A stretch of DNA of 64,000 nucleotides from Microglena sp. YARC (GCA_022414725.1 CM039463.1:92095841-92159840), one strand, 5' to 3'. Counted from the stretch's first letter, positions 1 to 14,272 are shown. Numbers and translations are program-made. The notes: generated from the sequence alone by a model not told the origin.

Positions 1-59
1 TGACGACGACTGCGCAACGCTAAGAGCGACCAAAGGAACTATCGGTTACCAATCCGGCA

Positions 60-790
60 GTTCTACGATCGGGCTACTACACCCTTACCTGCCACATACC
101 TTAACCACCAGATCAGTGTCCAAGAGAGGGTCAGGAAGCTTGCGCCCCGCCATGATAGCGCTCAGCACAGAGCATGCTTCTCTCACTATCCCTATGGCAG
201 CAGCGCATCAACTCGCTTGACTCTGCAGAGGTCCCAAGCCATAACTAACCCTGCCCCATGCCTGTACCTGCAACACCGTCCCGTCCTCGTTCTTGACCAC
301 TAGATCAGTGTCCACGAGAGGGCCAGGAAGCTTGCGGCCCGCCATGAGGACGCTCAGCACAGAGCATGCTTCACTCATCATCCCTATGGCAGCAGCGCAT
401 CAACTCGCTTGACTCTGCACAGAACTAACCCTGCTCCATGCCCTTACCTGCAAAACCGTCCCGTCCTCGTTCTTGGCCACTAGATCAGTGTCCAGGAGAG
501 GGTCAGGAAGCTTGCGCCCCGCCATGAGGACGCTCAGCACAGAGCATGCTTCACTCATCATCTCTATGGCAGCAGCGCATCAACTCGCTCGACTCTGCAC
601 ATAACTAACCCTGCTAAATGCCCTTACCTGCAAAACCGTCCCGTCCTCGTTCTTGACCACTAGATCTGTGTCTAGGAGAGGGTCAGGAAGCTTGCGGCCC
701 GCCATGAGGACGCTCAGAACAGAGCATGCTTCACTCATCATCTCTATGGCAGCAGCGCATCAACTCGCTTGACTCTGCACATAACTAACC
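60..790 (-). repeat. Array of exon 17 3' ends plus donor (about 180-bp units)
   Basis: Four units, each with the last ~150 bases of exon 17 (Arg-Lys-Leu-Pro-Asp-Pro coding stretch) followed by TTGCAG|GTAAGG or a variant and a short intron piece. The unit near 260 has GTACAG in place of GTAAGG, and the outermost unit is degenerate with GTTAAG|GTATGT. Confidence 0.85.
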
Positions 791-807
791 CTGCTTAATG
801 CCCTTAC

Positions 808-1108
808 CTGCAACACCGTCCCGTCCTCGTTCTTGACCACTAGATCTGTGTCTAGGAGAGGGTCAGGAAGCTTGCGGCCCGCCATGAGGACGCTCAGAAC
901 AGAGCATGCTTCACTCATCATCCCTAGTTGCAGCAGCGCATCAACTCGCTTGACTCTGCAGAGCACTGCAGCATGCATGTTCCGTGTGACCAGGTAGGTG
1001 ACGTGCTCCCACAGCGCGATGATGGGAAGGGCGTCCAAGGCCAGGGAGTGGTCCAGGAGAATGGTCACCGTGGTTTCTAAGCTGGACATCAGGTCGGTCA
1101 TGTTACAC
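808..1108 (-). CDS. CFAP54: CFAP54 exon 17
   Basis: Acceptor CCTCTCCAG then (R)[20 protein letters not shown], then [20 protein letters not shown] and [20 protein letters not shown], ending phase 0 at TTGCAG|GTAAGG. One base plus 100 codons. A copy of its first ~150 bases with its own acceptor lies at 1,265-1,415, and four copies of its 3' end fill 1-780. The gene continues beyond base 1 of the window. Confidence 0.82.
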
Positions 1109-1178
1109 CTGGAGAGGTGTGTGTGTATGTGAGTGTGTGTGGGGTGTGTGTGTGTGTGTGAGTGTGTGTGGGGTGCGT

Positions 1179-1227
<49 letters not shown>

Positions 1228-1560
1228 CGTCGTGTGTGTGGTGTGGAGGTGGTGTGGTGGGGGATGAGCACCGCAGCGTGCATGTTCTGTGTGACCAGGT
1301 AGGTGACGTGTTCCCACAGCACGATGATGGGAAGGGCGTCCAAGGCCAGGGAGTGGTCCAGGAGAATGGCCACTGTGGTTTCTAAGCTGGACATCAGGTC
1401 AGTCATGTTGCACCTAGAGAGGTGTGTGTGGGAGTGGGTGGGTTTAAGGGTGTTTGTTATGGGTGGTAAGGAGAGCAGGAGAGCAGGAGTGAGGGAGAGA
1501 AGGAGAGAGGGAGAGAAGGAAGAGGAAGAGAGATTGGGAAAGAAGGAGAGGAGAGAGAGA

Positions 1561-1606
<46 letters not shown>

Positions 1607-4600
1607 GTGAGGCGAGGAGTGGAGAGGAGGTGAGAGGGAAGAGCAACATAAGCATTTTGCCTATTTTGTCTACCCCAGGAATGTAACAACATACGTACAC
1701 AGACACATGCCCACACAGAAGCTGGCAGTCCAGGCTACCTGTATGGAACCCCCCCCACCCAACCCCCCACCCCCCCACCCACCGCTACCTACCTGTATAG
1801 AACCCACCCACCACCACCCACCCCACACACACCACCTGACCTACCTGTATGGATCTGAGAAGATGGACGCGCTGTCCCACAGCTCCCGGGGCACATAGGT
1901 GGCAAAGCCAATGCGGCGTTGTGGGTGTGCTACACTGCTGCAGAATATGGAGGACAGCAAGGTAGCAGACATGCGAGCCGCTTGCAGCCTGATGTCCATT
2001 TGGTCATAGTAGCTGTAAGGGTTTCGGGTTTAAGATTTAGGGTTTAGGGTTTCGGGGACAATTTTTTTATTTCTTCTTTTCAGCTACAAGCAGAATATGG
2101 AGGACAGCTAGGTAGCAGATATGCGAGCCGCTTGCAGCCCAATGTCCATTTGGTTGTAGTAGCTGCAAGGGTTTAGGGCTTAGGGTTTAGGGGACATGTT
2201 ACGGTTTTCTTCTTGTCAGCTACGAGCAGAATATGGAGGACAGCAAGGTTGCAGACATGCAAGCCGCTTGAAGCCTCGTGTCCATTTGGTCACAGTAGCT
2301 GTAAGCAGAGCATGCACAGGAGAGTGGGGGTTAGGGAACAATTTGTCGGTTTTCTTTTCAGCTACGGGCAGCAGCTTCTAGATGGCTCCCTGAGCTAGCC
2401 ACTGGGCTAAGCCCCAAGATGTAGACAGTTCTGGACAGCGGATTCTGTCGGCTTCCAGACACACTAGGTTGCATTAGATTTGGATGAATAGCCAGTCAGA
2501 GGAGCTGCCGAGAAGCTGCTGCTTTAGCTTCAAAGAAAAAACTGGAACAAATGCAAGGAACGAAGGCAACAAATGGTGGCAGTGGATGGATGTATGTGCG
2601 GCAGTGATAATTGGTTGCAACTAATGGTGGCAGTGGATGGATGTATGTGCGGCAGTGATAATTGGTTGCAACTAATGGTGGCAGTGGATGGATGTATGTG
2701 CGGCAGTGATAATTGGTTGCAACTAATGGTGGCAGTGGATGGATGTATGTGCGGCAGTGATCATTGGTTGCAACTAATGGTGGCAGTGGATGGATGTATG
2801 TGCGGCAGTGATAATTGGTTGCAACTAATGGTGGCAGTGGATGGATGTATGTGCGGCAGTGATAATTGGTTGCAACTAATGGTGGCAGTGGATGGATGTA
2901 TGTGCGGCAGTGATAATTGGTTGCAACTAATGGTGGCAGTGGATGGATGTATGTGCGGCAGTGATAATTGGTTGCAACTAATGGTGGCAGTGGATGGATG
3001 TATGTGCGGCAGTGATCATTGGTTGCAACTAATGGTGGCAGTGGATGGATGTATCTGCGGCAGTGATCATTGGTTGCACTAATGGTGGCAGTGGATGGAT
3101 GTATGTGCGCAGTGATAATTGGTTGCAACAAATGTGGCAGTGGATGGATGTATGTGCGGCAGTGATAATTGGTTGCAACTAATGGTGGCAGTGGATGGAT
3201 GTATGTGCGGCAGTGATAATTGGTTGCAACTAATGGTGGCAGTGGATGGATGTATGTGCGGCAGTGATAATTGGTTGCAACTAATGGTGGCAGTGGATGG
3301 ATGTATGTGCGGCAGTTATAATTGGTTGCAACTAATGGTGGCAGTGGATGGATGTATGTGCGGCAGTGATAATTGGTTGCAACTAATGGTGGCAGTGGAT
3401 GGATGTATGTGCGGCAGTGATAATTGGTTGCAACTAATGGTGGCAGTGGATGGATGTATGTGCGGCAGTGATAATTGGTTGCAACTAATGGTGGCAGTAG
3501 ATGCAAGCAATACATATTAATATACATAGTCATATACCGGTATGTAGGGGTGGTTGGCCCCAGTGAAAGCAAACGGGCTGGCCCCCTCAACCTCACGCCT
3601 CGTAATACGGCGTACTATTTAGTCATATATGTAAGGACTGGCATATCATATGATTTTGATCAAAGGAGAGAATGGTATCATATGATACCATACAAATTGC
3701 ATCATATGATAATTTGTATAACAATGGTAACTTTAGCCTAGTCGGACTGCCGGCATCCAATGATATCATATAATGACATGATATCATACAATATCATAGT
3801 CATAATATCATAGTCATATATAATCATATAATATAATGACATGATATCATACAATATCATAGTGCCGTTCCCTACACAAACGATGAGCAGTATTGGTTCG
3901 ATACACAAATGATGAGCAGTATTGGCATTCACCTGTAGCGTAACTCTTTGCCCAGTAGAATGGCAGCCAGCAGAAGAACATGGACACTATCAACCCCACT
4001 CACCCCGCCCCACCACCCAACCCGCCATGACACCAAAACCATGCTGTCTCCTCGCCCTCTGCTGCTATTGGTGTTGATTGCTGCTATATATATATATAAG
4101 TACTGGTGCAAGGCATTAGACGCACTATAGCTGGACAGCTTGCCAAGTATAATGGAAGCCAGCAGGGGCCATGGACATTATGTTACCCCCCACCACATCC
4201 CACCCGCCCAGCCCCCAGAACAGCCCCCAGCCCCCCAACCCCTGCGATGACCCACCCCCCCTCCCACCACCCTGCCATGACACCAAACCATGCTCCTCCT
4301 CTGTACTCACCTGCAATCTCGACAGCTTGGCCAAGTAGAATGGCAGCGAGCAGGAGGCCATGGACACTAAACGACCCCCCCAACCCCTACGACCCCGCCC
4401 CCAGCCCCCCCACACGCACACACACGCCCCAGCCCCCCGACCCCCTAACGTGACACGAGCCCCCCCCCCCCCCCCCCCCCCCCTCACTCCCGTTCCAGCT
4501 CCTGACCCACCTGTATCTCGACAGCTTGCCAAGTAGAATGGCAGCGAGCAGGAGGCCATGGACACTATAGGACTGCAAGATTTCAGGCTGACTCATGGGG

Positions 4601-4725
4601 TCTAGTGCCTTGCGCCAGTACTTCAGCACCTATAGCCACAGAGGGGCGAGGAGACAGCATGGTTTTGGTGTCATGGCGGACTGGGTGGGGTGGAAGGTGG
4701 GGACCTGAGGTCATGGTAGTTTTGG

Positions 4726-4756
<31 letters not shown>

Positions 4757-5001
4757 CTCGGGAGATGTGAGTTGGGTTGGGGTGGGTTGGGGTAGGGGTA
4801 ACAAATAAAAGCATCTTTCCGGGCAGTGAGTACTACGAATAATAAGTTGGACTTTGTGAAAAGGGAAATCAACAGTAAGAGGAGACTCATGGAATGTAGT
4901 GCCTTGCGCCGGTACTTCAACACATATACTAGCAGAGGGGCGAGGAGACAGCATGGTTTTTATGTCATGGCGCGCGTGTGTGTGTGTGGTGTGTGTGTGT
5001 G

Positions 5002-5033
<32 letters not shown>

Positions 5034-8000
5034 GGGGGGGGTAAAACAAATAAAAGCTTATATCTGGGCCAGTGAGCACTAGGGATCTAAGTTGGAATTT
5101 TCCGAAAAAATGCAGAAATGTGTTTTTTTGTGCCATGGTAGGAAATGAGTTTGTGCGATGGCACTGCCTGGAGGAGCCTAAAACCATTAAGTACAAAAAA
5201 ACTCAGACTACAAATAAGAACATATCAATATACTATATATCTATATATGTACTTGTATATATATTATTATTATTATGTATGATTTTGTTTTCATAATTTT
5301 GTCCGCACCTGGTAGGTCCAATCAACGCATCCAGGGCATCATTCCAAGAAGTTGTGGCCCCCCCCCCCCAGTTTCCAAAGAGTGAGCATGGACGTCACCC
5401 ATCTCCTGGATGGACAGGATCATGGAGGCCTTCTCACACCCACTAAACACCCACACCCCACCACCCACCCCACTACCCCACCACCCGCACCCCACCACCA
5501 CACCACCCACCCACCCCACACCACACACACACCACCCCACCCACCCACCCACACCACCTCACCCACCCCACACCTCACATACACAACCACCACAACCACA
5601 CAACCCACACCCAATTGTGTGCGCACCTGGTAGGGGCCGATCAACGCATCTAAGGCATCATTCCAAGAAAGTCGTGGCGACCCCCCCAATTTCCAAAGTG
5701 GCATGGACGTCACCCATCTCCTGGATGGCAGGATCATGGAGCCTTCTCACAGCGCTTCTTCAAGATCTCAATGACCTGCGCATTTGAGATGTTGTGTTTT
5801 GTTGTGTGTTGTGTTGTGTGTTGCGCTGGTGTTGTCGCACCTTGACATAGTAGTGCTGTTCGGTTCCTACTCCCCCCCCCACACACACACACCACACACA
5901 CACACAAACACACACACACACAAGGGAAACCAGGATGAACAGGAGCCCCCCCCCCCTCCCTTCCCCCCCGGAACCCACCCACCCACTCTGTCCACGCACC
6001 TTGACATACTCCGCTGGCAGGCTCGCAAAGTCGGGCAGGGTTGCTCTGCTGCGGTATGAGGTGCTTGCCTGTACATTATAGACCATGCTGCATGAACCCC
6101 CTCCCCTCCCTGCCCCCCCCTACCCTTGGCACCCACCCTCCCACCCACCCACCTGTCCTCAGCACCTTAACATACTCCGCAGGTAGGCTCGCAAAGTCGG
6201 GCAGGGGTTGCTCTGCTGGCGGTTACTGAGGTGCTTGCCTGTACATTATAGACCATGCTGCATGAACCACCCTCCCCTCCCTGCCCCCCCCTATACCCCT
6301 TGGCACCCACCCTCCCACCACCCACCCTGTCCTCATTGCACCTTAACATAACTCCGCAGGTAGGCTCGCAAAGTCGGGCAGGGTTGCTCTGCTGCGGTAT
6401 GAGGGTGCTTGCCTGTACATTATAGACCATGCTGCATGAACCCCCTCCCCTCCGTGCCCCCCCCTACCCCTTGGCACCCACCCTCACCACCCACCCACCC
6501 TGTCCTCGCACCTTAACATACTCCCGCAGGTAGGCTCGCAAAGTCGGGCAGGGTTGCTCTGCTCGCGGTATGAGGTGCTTGCCTGTACATTATAGACCAT
6601 GCTGCATGAACCCCCTCCCTCTCCTGCCCCCCCCCGCCTACCCTTGGCACCCACCCTCCCACCCACCCACCCCTGTCCTCGCACCTTAACATACTCCGCA
6701 GGTTGGCTCGCAAAGTCGGGCAGGGTTCTCTGCTGCGGTATGAGGTGCTTGCCTGTAACATTAGAAACCATGCTGCATGAACCCCCTCCCCTCCGTGCCC
6801 CCCCCCTACCCCCTGGCACCACCCTCCCACCCTGTCCTCGCACCTTAACATACTCCGCATTGCAGGCTCGCAAAGTCGGGCAGGGTTGCTCTGCTGCGGT
6901 ATGAGGTGCGTGCCTGTACATTATAGACCATGCTGCATGAACCCCCCTACCCCTGGCACCCACCCTCCCACCCACCCTCCCCTCCCTGCCCCCCCTACAC
7001 CCTGTCCTCGCACCTTAACATACTCCGCGGGCAGGCTCGCAAAGTCGGGCAGGGTTGCTCTGCTGCGGTAGGAAGTGCTTGTCTGCACAGTAGAAACCAT
7101 GCTGGCCGTGTCTGTCATCGCCTCGTCTGTCAAGCTAATGCTGCTTGATCCCATTCGTTTTGGCTTCTTCACACGTGTCTTTTTCTTGACATCCGAGGTT
7201 ACACCCAGCTGGAGCATGGAAGGATCGCCGATGCGCTCCCTCACTAGCGTCCTCACCTTCGGGAGATGAGATCAGGAATTGTTTGTTTGTTTGTTAGTGT
7301 GTTCGTTTGGGTGGTTGGCAGGTTGGAAGGATCGCCGATGCGATCCCTCACTAGCGTCCTCACCTACAGAAGAGGGAGGATTATTTTTTCATTTTTTGTG
7401 TTGAAACTTATTGTGTTGCTGCTTCCTGTTTATTTGATTGCTTCCTGTCTACGTTTTTGTTTTGTTTGTTTGTTAGTGTGTTAGTTTGGGTGGTTGGTAG
7501 GTTGGAAGGATTGCTGATGCGCTCCCTCACTATAGTCATCACCTACGAAGAGGAGAGCAGGGGGAGGACGGCTTATTTCATTGCTTCCTGTATATTTGAT
7601 TGCTTCTGTTAAACTTGCATGTTTCATGTATACATATTAGTGTGTTTGTTTGTTTGTTTGGTAGGCTTGCTGGCTGGCTATGCACTTCCTCACAAGTGTC
7701 CTCACCTCCGGAAGAGGAGAGCAGGGGGAGGGAGGCTTATTACATTGCTTCCTGTACACGTTTTTTTTAGTGTGTTTGCTTGGGTGGTTGGTAGGCTGGC
7801 TGGATGGAAATGCACTTCCTCGCAAGTGTCCTCACCTACGGAAGAGGAGAGTAGTAAGAGGGAGGCTTATTTGTATTGCTTCCTGTGAATTTTATTTCTA
7901 CCTGTACACATTTTTGTTTTGTTTGTTTGTTGTTGTTGTTTGTTTGTTTGTTTGTTTGTTTGTGTGTGTTTGTTTGTTTGTGTGTGTGTTTGTTTGTTTG

Positions 8001-11000
8001 TTTGTGTGTGTTTGTTTGTTTGCGTGTTTGTTTGTTTGTTTGTGTGTTTGTTTGTGTCTTTGTTTGCTTGTGTGTTTGTTTTTTTGTTTGTTTGTGTGTT
8101 AGTTTGGGTGGTTGGTAGGTTGGAAGGATCGCTGATGCACTCCCTCACTAGTGTCCTCACTTTCGGGAGATGAGATCAGGAAAAGGGAGGACGGCTTATT
8201 TCATTGCTTTCAGTATACTTGATTATTTCCGTTAAACTTGCATGCTCCATGAATACATATTGGTGTGTTTGTTTGTTTGTTTGTTTGGTAGGCTTGCTGG
8301 CTGGCTATGCACTTCCTTGCAAGTGTCCTCACTTACAGGAGAGGAGAGCAGGGGGAGGACGGCTTATTTCATTGCTACCTGAATATTTGATTGCTTCTGT
8401 TAAACTTGCGTGCTTCATGTATACATATTAGTGTGTTTGTTTGTTTGGTAGGCTTGCTGGCTGGCTATGCACTTCCCCACAAGTGTCCTCACCTTCGGGA
8501 GAGGAGAGCAGGGGGAGGGAGGCTTATTACATTGCTTCTTATATATTTGATTGCTTCCTTTACACTTGATTGCAGTCAGGGCACATTTCGGCCAAAACGG
8601 GGTAGCGGTCTGAGGTAGCGATCGGGATAGGTTGCGGAAAACAAATCTCTGGGTCCTTACCTTGTCAAGCTCGTTCAATGCCTGATTCTTGTTCCTCATC
8701 ACAATATCCATGGATGCAGTCAGGGCACCTTGGCCAAAACGGGGTCTGAGGTAGCGATCGGGATAGGTTGCGGAAAACAAATCTCTGGGTCCTCACCTTG
8801 TCAAGTTCGTCCAATGCCTGGTTCTTGTCCCTCATCACAATATCCATGGATGCAGTCAGGGCAGAGATATCTGCTTGGGCTGCGGAACCAGCCTGGACAA
8901 GGTAAGGTAGGGTCTTCTCGTTGAATGCTCCTTCACTCAAATAGTTCCAGTGCTGACCTGAAAGGTGGGATGAGGTGCGACGGTAGAGGTGAGGGGGATG
9001 GATGAGGTGGGAGGATGCTTGAGTTTAGTTTAGTTGAGTTAAGTTTAGTTGAGTTGAGTTGAGTTTGTTCACTTCTGTTTCCCTTGGTTAAGTTAAGTTG
9101 AGTTGAGTTGAGTTTGTTCACTTCTGTTTCCCTTGGTTAAGTTCAGTTCAGTTCAGTTCAGTTGAGTTGAGTTGAGTTGAGTTTGTTCACTTCTGTTTCC
9201 CTTGGTTAAGTTAAGTTGAGTTGAGTTGAGTTTGTTCACTTCTGTTTCCCTTGGTTAAGTTTAGTAGAGTTGAGTTGAGTTTGTTCACTTCTGTTTCCCT
9301 TGAGTTGAGTTGAGTTGAGTTGAGTTGAGTTGAGTTGAGTTGAGCTGAGTTGAATTGAGTTGAGTTTTTCACTTTTGTGTCCCTTGGTTGTGTTGTGTCA
9401 TGTTGCGTTGTGTTGTGTCGTGTTGTGTTGTGTTGCGTTGTGTCATGTTGCATTGTGTTGTGTTGCGTTGTGTCGTGTTGTGTTGCATTATGTCATGTTG
9501 CATTGTGTTGTGTCATGTTGCGTTGTGTTGTGTTGCGTTGTGTCGTGTTGTGTTGTGTCTTGTTGTGTTGCATTGTGTTGTGTCGTGTCGTGTTGTGTTG
9601 CATTGTGTCATGTTGCATTGTGTTGTGTTGCGTTGTGTCGTGTTGTGTTGTCTTGCATTGTGTTGAGTTGTGTTGTGTTGCATTGTGTCATGTTGCATTG
9701 TGTTGTGTTGCGTTGTGTCGTGTTTTGTTGTGTTGCATTGTGTTGTGTTGTGTTGCGTCATGTTGCATTGTGTTGTGTTGCATTGTCTTCTATTGTGCTT
9801 TGAGATTGCCCCCAGTGCAAGCTAACGGGCTGAGCCCCTCAACCTCATACCTCATAAAGTCGTACTATTTATTTATTGTATTGTACTGTGCTTTGAGATT
9901 GCCCCCAGTGCAAGCTAACGGGCTGATCCCCTCAACCTCATACCTCGTGAAGTCGTGCTATTTATTTATTGTATTGTGCTTTGAGATTGCCCCCAGTGCA
10001 AGCAAGCGGGCTGAGCCCCTCAACCTCATACCTCATAAAGTCGTACTATTTATTTATTGTATTGTACTGTGCTTTGAGATTGCCCCCAGTGCAAGCTAAC
10101 GGGCTGATCCCCTCAACCTCATACCTCGTGAAGTCGTGCTATTTATTTATTGTATTGTGCTTTGAGATTGCCCCCAGTGCAAGCAAGCGGGCTGAGCCCC
10201 TCAACCTCATACCTCATAAAGTCGTACTATTTATTTATTGTATTGTACTGAGCTTTGAGATTGCCCCCAGTGCAAGCTAACGGGCTAAGCCCCTCAACCT
10301 CATACCTCGTGAAGTCGTGCTATTTATGTTTTTAGTGTGTTGTGCTTGGAAGTTGGCCTCAGTGCAAGCAAGCGGGCTGAACCCCTCAATCTCATACCTC
10401 ATAAAGGAGCCTTTTTTTTTACTGTCGGTCAAAATAACGTGATTTGACAAACGTACTTTTAGTAAGATCCATTTGTTTGCACTCCCACGGACCCTAAGTG
10501 CGCCTACTCTTTTGTAGGAGTGGCAACACCATTCAAACTGAATCCTCAGTGTCCCTGGTTCGTGTTGGGAGACCGACCTCCTGGGGTGAAAGTCCTGTCA
10601 CAACTTCAAAATAATAAAACAAGGTTCCCCAAGCAACATCCATACACCTGTGGCTAGTAGGCTATGCCACCTCTCAATCTAGGTCAACACCAACAGCACC
10701 CTTTGGATGCAGCCTGTTCCGTTCTGTTCTGTTCTGGATTGGTTTGGTTAACATTAGCTGGGATCATGGCTGGATAGCATGCGACAGAGAGATGTGATGT
10801 TCTTCCTCTCAGCTGTGGATAGGAGGCTGTGGTCAACACCAACAGCACTATTTGGATGAAGTCTGTTCCGTTCTGTTCCGTTCCGTTCTGTTCCGTTCTG
10901 TCCTGGATTGGTTTGGTTAACATTGGCTGGGATCATGGTTGGGTAGCATGCGACAGACAGCTCTGATGTTCTTCCTCTCAGCTGTGGCTAGGAGGCTGTG

Positions 11001-13562
11001 GTCAACACCAACAGCACTATTTGGATGAAGTCTGTTCCGTTCTGTTCCGTTCTGTTCTGGATTGGTTTGGTTAACATTGGCTGGGATCATGGTTGGGCAG
11101 CATGCAACAGACAGCTCTGATGTTCTTCCTCTCACCTGTGGCTAGGAGGCTATGCCACATCTCCATCTAGGTCAGCACCAACTGCACCATCTGGATGAAG
11201 CCTATTCCGTTCTGTTCTGTTCTGTTCTGCATTGGTTTGGATTGGATGACATTGGCTGGGATCATAGCTGGATAGCATGCTACAGAAAGCTCTGATGTTC
11301 GTCCTCTCACCTGTGGCTAGGAGGCTATGCCACCTCTCCATCTAGGTCACCTCCAACAGTACCACCTGAATGAAGTCTGCTCCATTCTGTTCTGTTCTGT
11401 TCTGGATTGGTTTGGTTTGGTTAACATTGGCTGGGATCATGGTTGGGTAGCATGCTACAGAAAGCTCTGATGTTCTTCCTCTCACCTGTGGCTAGGAGGC
11501 TATGCCACCTTTCCATCTTGGTCAACACCAACAGCACCCTCTGGATGCATCTGTTCCTGTTCCTGTTCCTGTTCCTGTTATGTTATGCTCTGTCCTGGAT
11601 TGGTTTGGTTTGGTTAACATTGGCTGGGATCATGGTTGGATAGCATGCTACAGAAAGCTCAAAGTTTGTTACTCTCACCTGTGGCTAGGAGGCTATGCCA
11701 CCTCTCCATCTTGGTCAACACCAACAGCACCATCTGAATGAAGTTCTGGCACCACAACATGTCCAGAGAGCCATTCTGGAACCACAGCTCGGCTTGTAGG
11801 TCAGAGCCGTAGCTGAATTCACTAGGCTCAAAAGGCTCTGTTGCGGCGGTGCGGGGGCGGTGAATAGTGCTATCTCCTCTGCCAAGACAGCTGGGTGCCT
11901 TCCCCCCCAGGGGAATAACCCCATTGTGCATCACAGCCTTGCCTGCAAACCAATTGTCCGTATATGGGGTCAGCATGTGGTAAAATTATTCAATAGACCA
12001 GAGGGATAGCTGAATTCGCTAGGCTCAAGTGGCTCTGTTGCTGCGGTGCGGGGGTGGTGAATAGTGCTGTCTCCTCTGCCAAGACAGCTGGGCGTCTTCC
12101 TTCCCAGGGGAATAACCCCATTGTGCATTACAGCCTTGCTTGGGAACAAGTTGTTTGTACTTTGGGTCAGCATGTTTGAGCTAGTAAGAGAATGAAGAGT
12201 CAGGGGTTCGATTCTCCCTTCGTTCGCTCTTGGCGTTGCAGGTCGACGTCAAACGCGATGGTAGCTTGTCCAGTTGAGGTAGAAGACCGCTCCCTACCCG
12301 CATACAACGGGTTCCCTTAACACCACGCCCCACCAGGCATTATCATACTTGAGCTAATAGTGCGAATACTCTTTAACCTTCATAAATAGGACCCTGATGC
12401 ATGCACACAGCAACCGATATCGTCTGGGCAGAAATTGTATTGTAAGGTAAGGGAAAGTCTGGTCCTTGTAGTTATTAGTTTAGCCCCAGTGAAAGCAGGA
12501 CTGGTGTGTGTGTGTGTGTGTGGTGGTGGTGTGTGGGGGGGGGGGGATAATAAGCATGGGAGATAAATTAGCTTGGTGCATTGGTCGTTGGCCCCAGTGA
12601 AAGAAAACGGGCTGGCCCCCTCATCCTCACGCCTCGTAATTTGGCCTACTATTTATTAAAAATTTATAACTTCACTACACCCACTCACGCACTTCCACGC
12701 ACCAGAGGGCATGTCAGCCACCATGGGCAGGAGCGCCTCCACCACAGATCTGAGTGCACCTAATAGTGCAACTACTCTTCAACTTTCTTCATACAAAGGG
12801 CCCTAATGCATGACAGCCCCGTCATCCTCACGCCTCCTAATAAGGTGTACTCTTTATTTATGTATTTATTGGTTTACTACACCCTTTCATGCCCACGCAC
12901 CAGAGCGCATGTCAGCCACCATGGACAGGAGTGCCTCCACCGCAGACCTGAGCGCTCGACCGGTGTTGGGAGCGCTCCCTTTGGCCAACCAAATCTGTGG
13001 CCCTTCACTACCCGCAGCATCTGCAGCAGGTGCAGCGTTCTTCTTGCCGCCTTTGGAGCTGAAGGGCTTCTTCTTGGTTTCCTCTTTGGCTCCTTTGGCA
13101 GCCTTCTTGTCTCCTTTACCTCCAGGGCAGCCCCAAGCAGCTGCAATCATCGCAGTTATCAAGTTAATGCCAGTGTGTGTGTGTGTGTGTGTGTGGTGTG
13201 TGTGGTGTAGGGTCGGGTGGGGGTGGGGGGGTGTCCCTTACCTCCAGGGGCAGCCCAAGCAGCTGCAATCATCGCAGTTATCAAGTTTAATGCCAGTGTG
13301 TGTGTGTGTGTGTGTGGTGTGTGTGTGTGTAGGGGTCGGGTGGGGGGGGTGGGGGCGGGTGTCCCTTACCTCCAAGGGGCAGCCCAAGCAGCTGCAATCA
13401 TCGCAGTTATCAAGTTAATGCCAGTGTGTGTGTGTGTGTGTGGTGTGTGTGTGTGTGTGTGTTGTGTGTGTAGGGTCGGTGGGGGGGGTGGGGGGTGTCC
13501 CTTACCTCCAGGGGCAGCCCAAGCAGCTGCAATCATCGCAGTTATCAAGTTAATGCCAGTGT

Positions 13563-13599
<37 letters not shown>

Positions 13600-13690
13600 G
13601 GGTCGGGTGGGGGGTGGGGGGGTGGGGGGGGTGACCCTTACCTCCAGGCAGCCCAAGCAGCTGCAATCATCGCAGTTATCAAGTTAATGC

Positions 13691-13736
<46 letters not shown>

Positions 13737-14241
13737 GGGTCGGGTGGGGGGTGGGGGGGTGTCCCTTACCTCCAGGCAGCCCAAGCAGCTGCAATCATCG
13801 CAGTTATCAAGTTAATGCCAGTGTGGGTGTGGGTGTGTAGGGGTCGGGTGGGGGTGGGGGTGTCCCTTACCTCCAGAAACCGCTCCAGAACTGCAGTCAT
13901 CACAGTTATCAAGTTAATGCCAGTGGGGTGTGGTGGGGGGTGGAGTGTGAGTTTGTGTGTGTGTGTGTGAGAGTGTGTTGCATTTTTTCTCCCCCCCCCC
14001 AGGCCCCCTTTGAGCTGGAGGGCATCTTCTTGGTGTCCTATTTGCCTCCTTTGGCAGCCCTTCTTGCCTCCCTTACTGTCGTACTACTGCGATCATCCCA
14101 TTTATCAAGTTATTGCCAGTGTGTGTGCGGCGGTGTGGGTGGAGAGATGGTGTGGTTTGATCTGTGCGGGGGGGGGGGAGTGGAAGCAGGGGGCGCAGGC
14201 TGTTCGGGGGATGGCTGCGTGGGGTATGTATGTGTGTTTGT

Positions 14242-14272
<31 letters not shown>

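Noticed and set aside
2496..3596. Long minus-strand frame (366 codons) and plus-strand frames in the 51-bp array
   Set aside because: Open only because the unit length is a multiple of three. Same repeat on both strands, and it lies in an intron of CFAP54.
9360..10280. Cys/Val-rich plus-strand frames
   Set aside because: Products of the TGTTG pentamer satellite and the 93-bp array.
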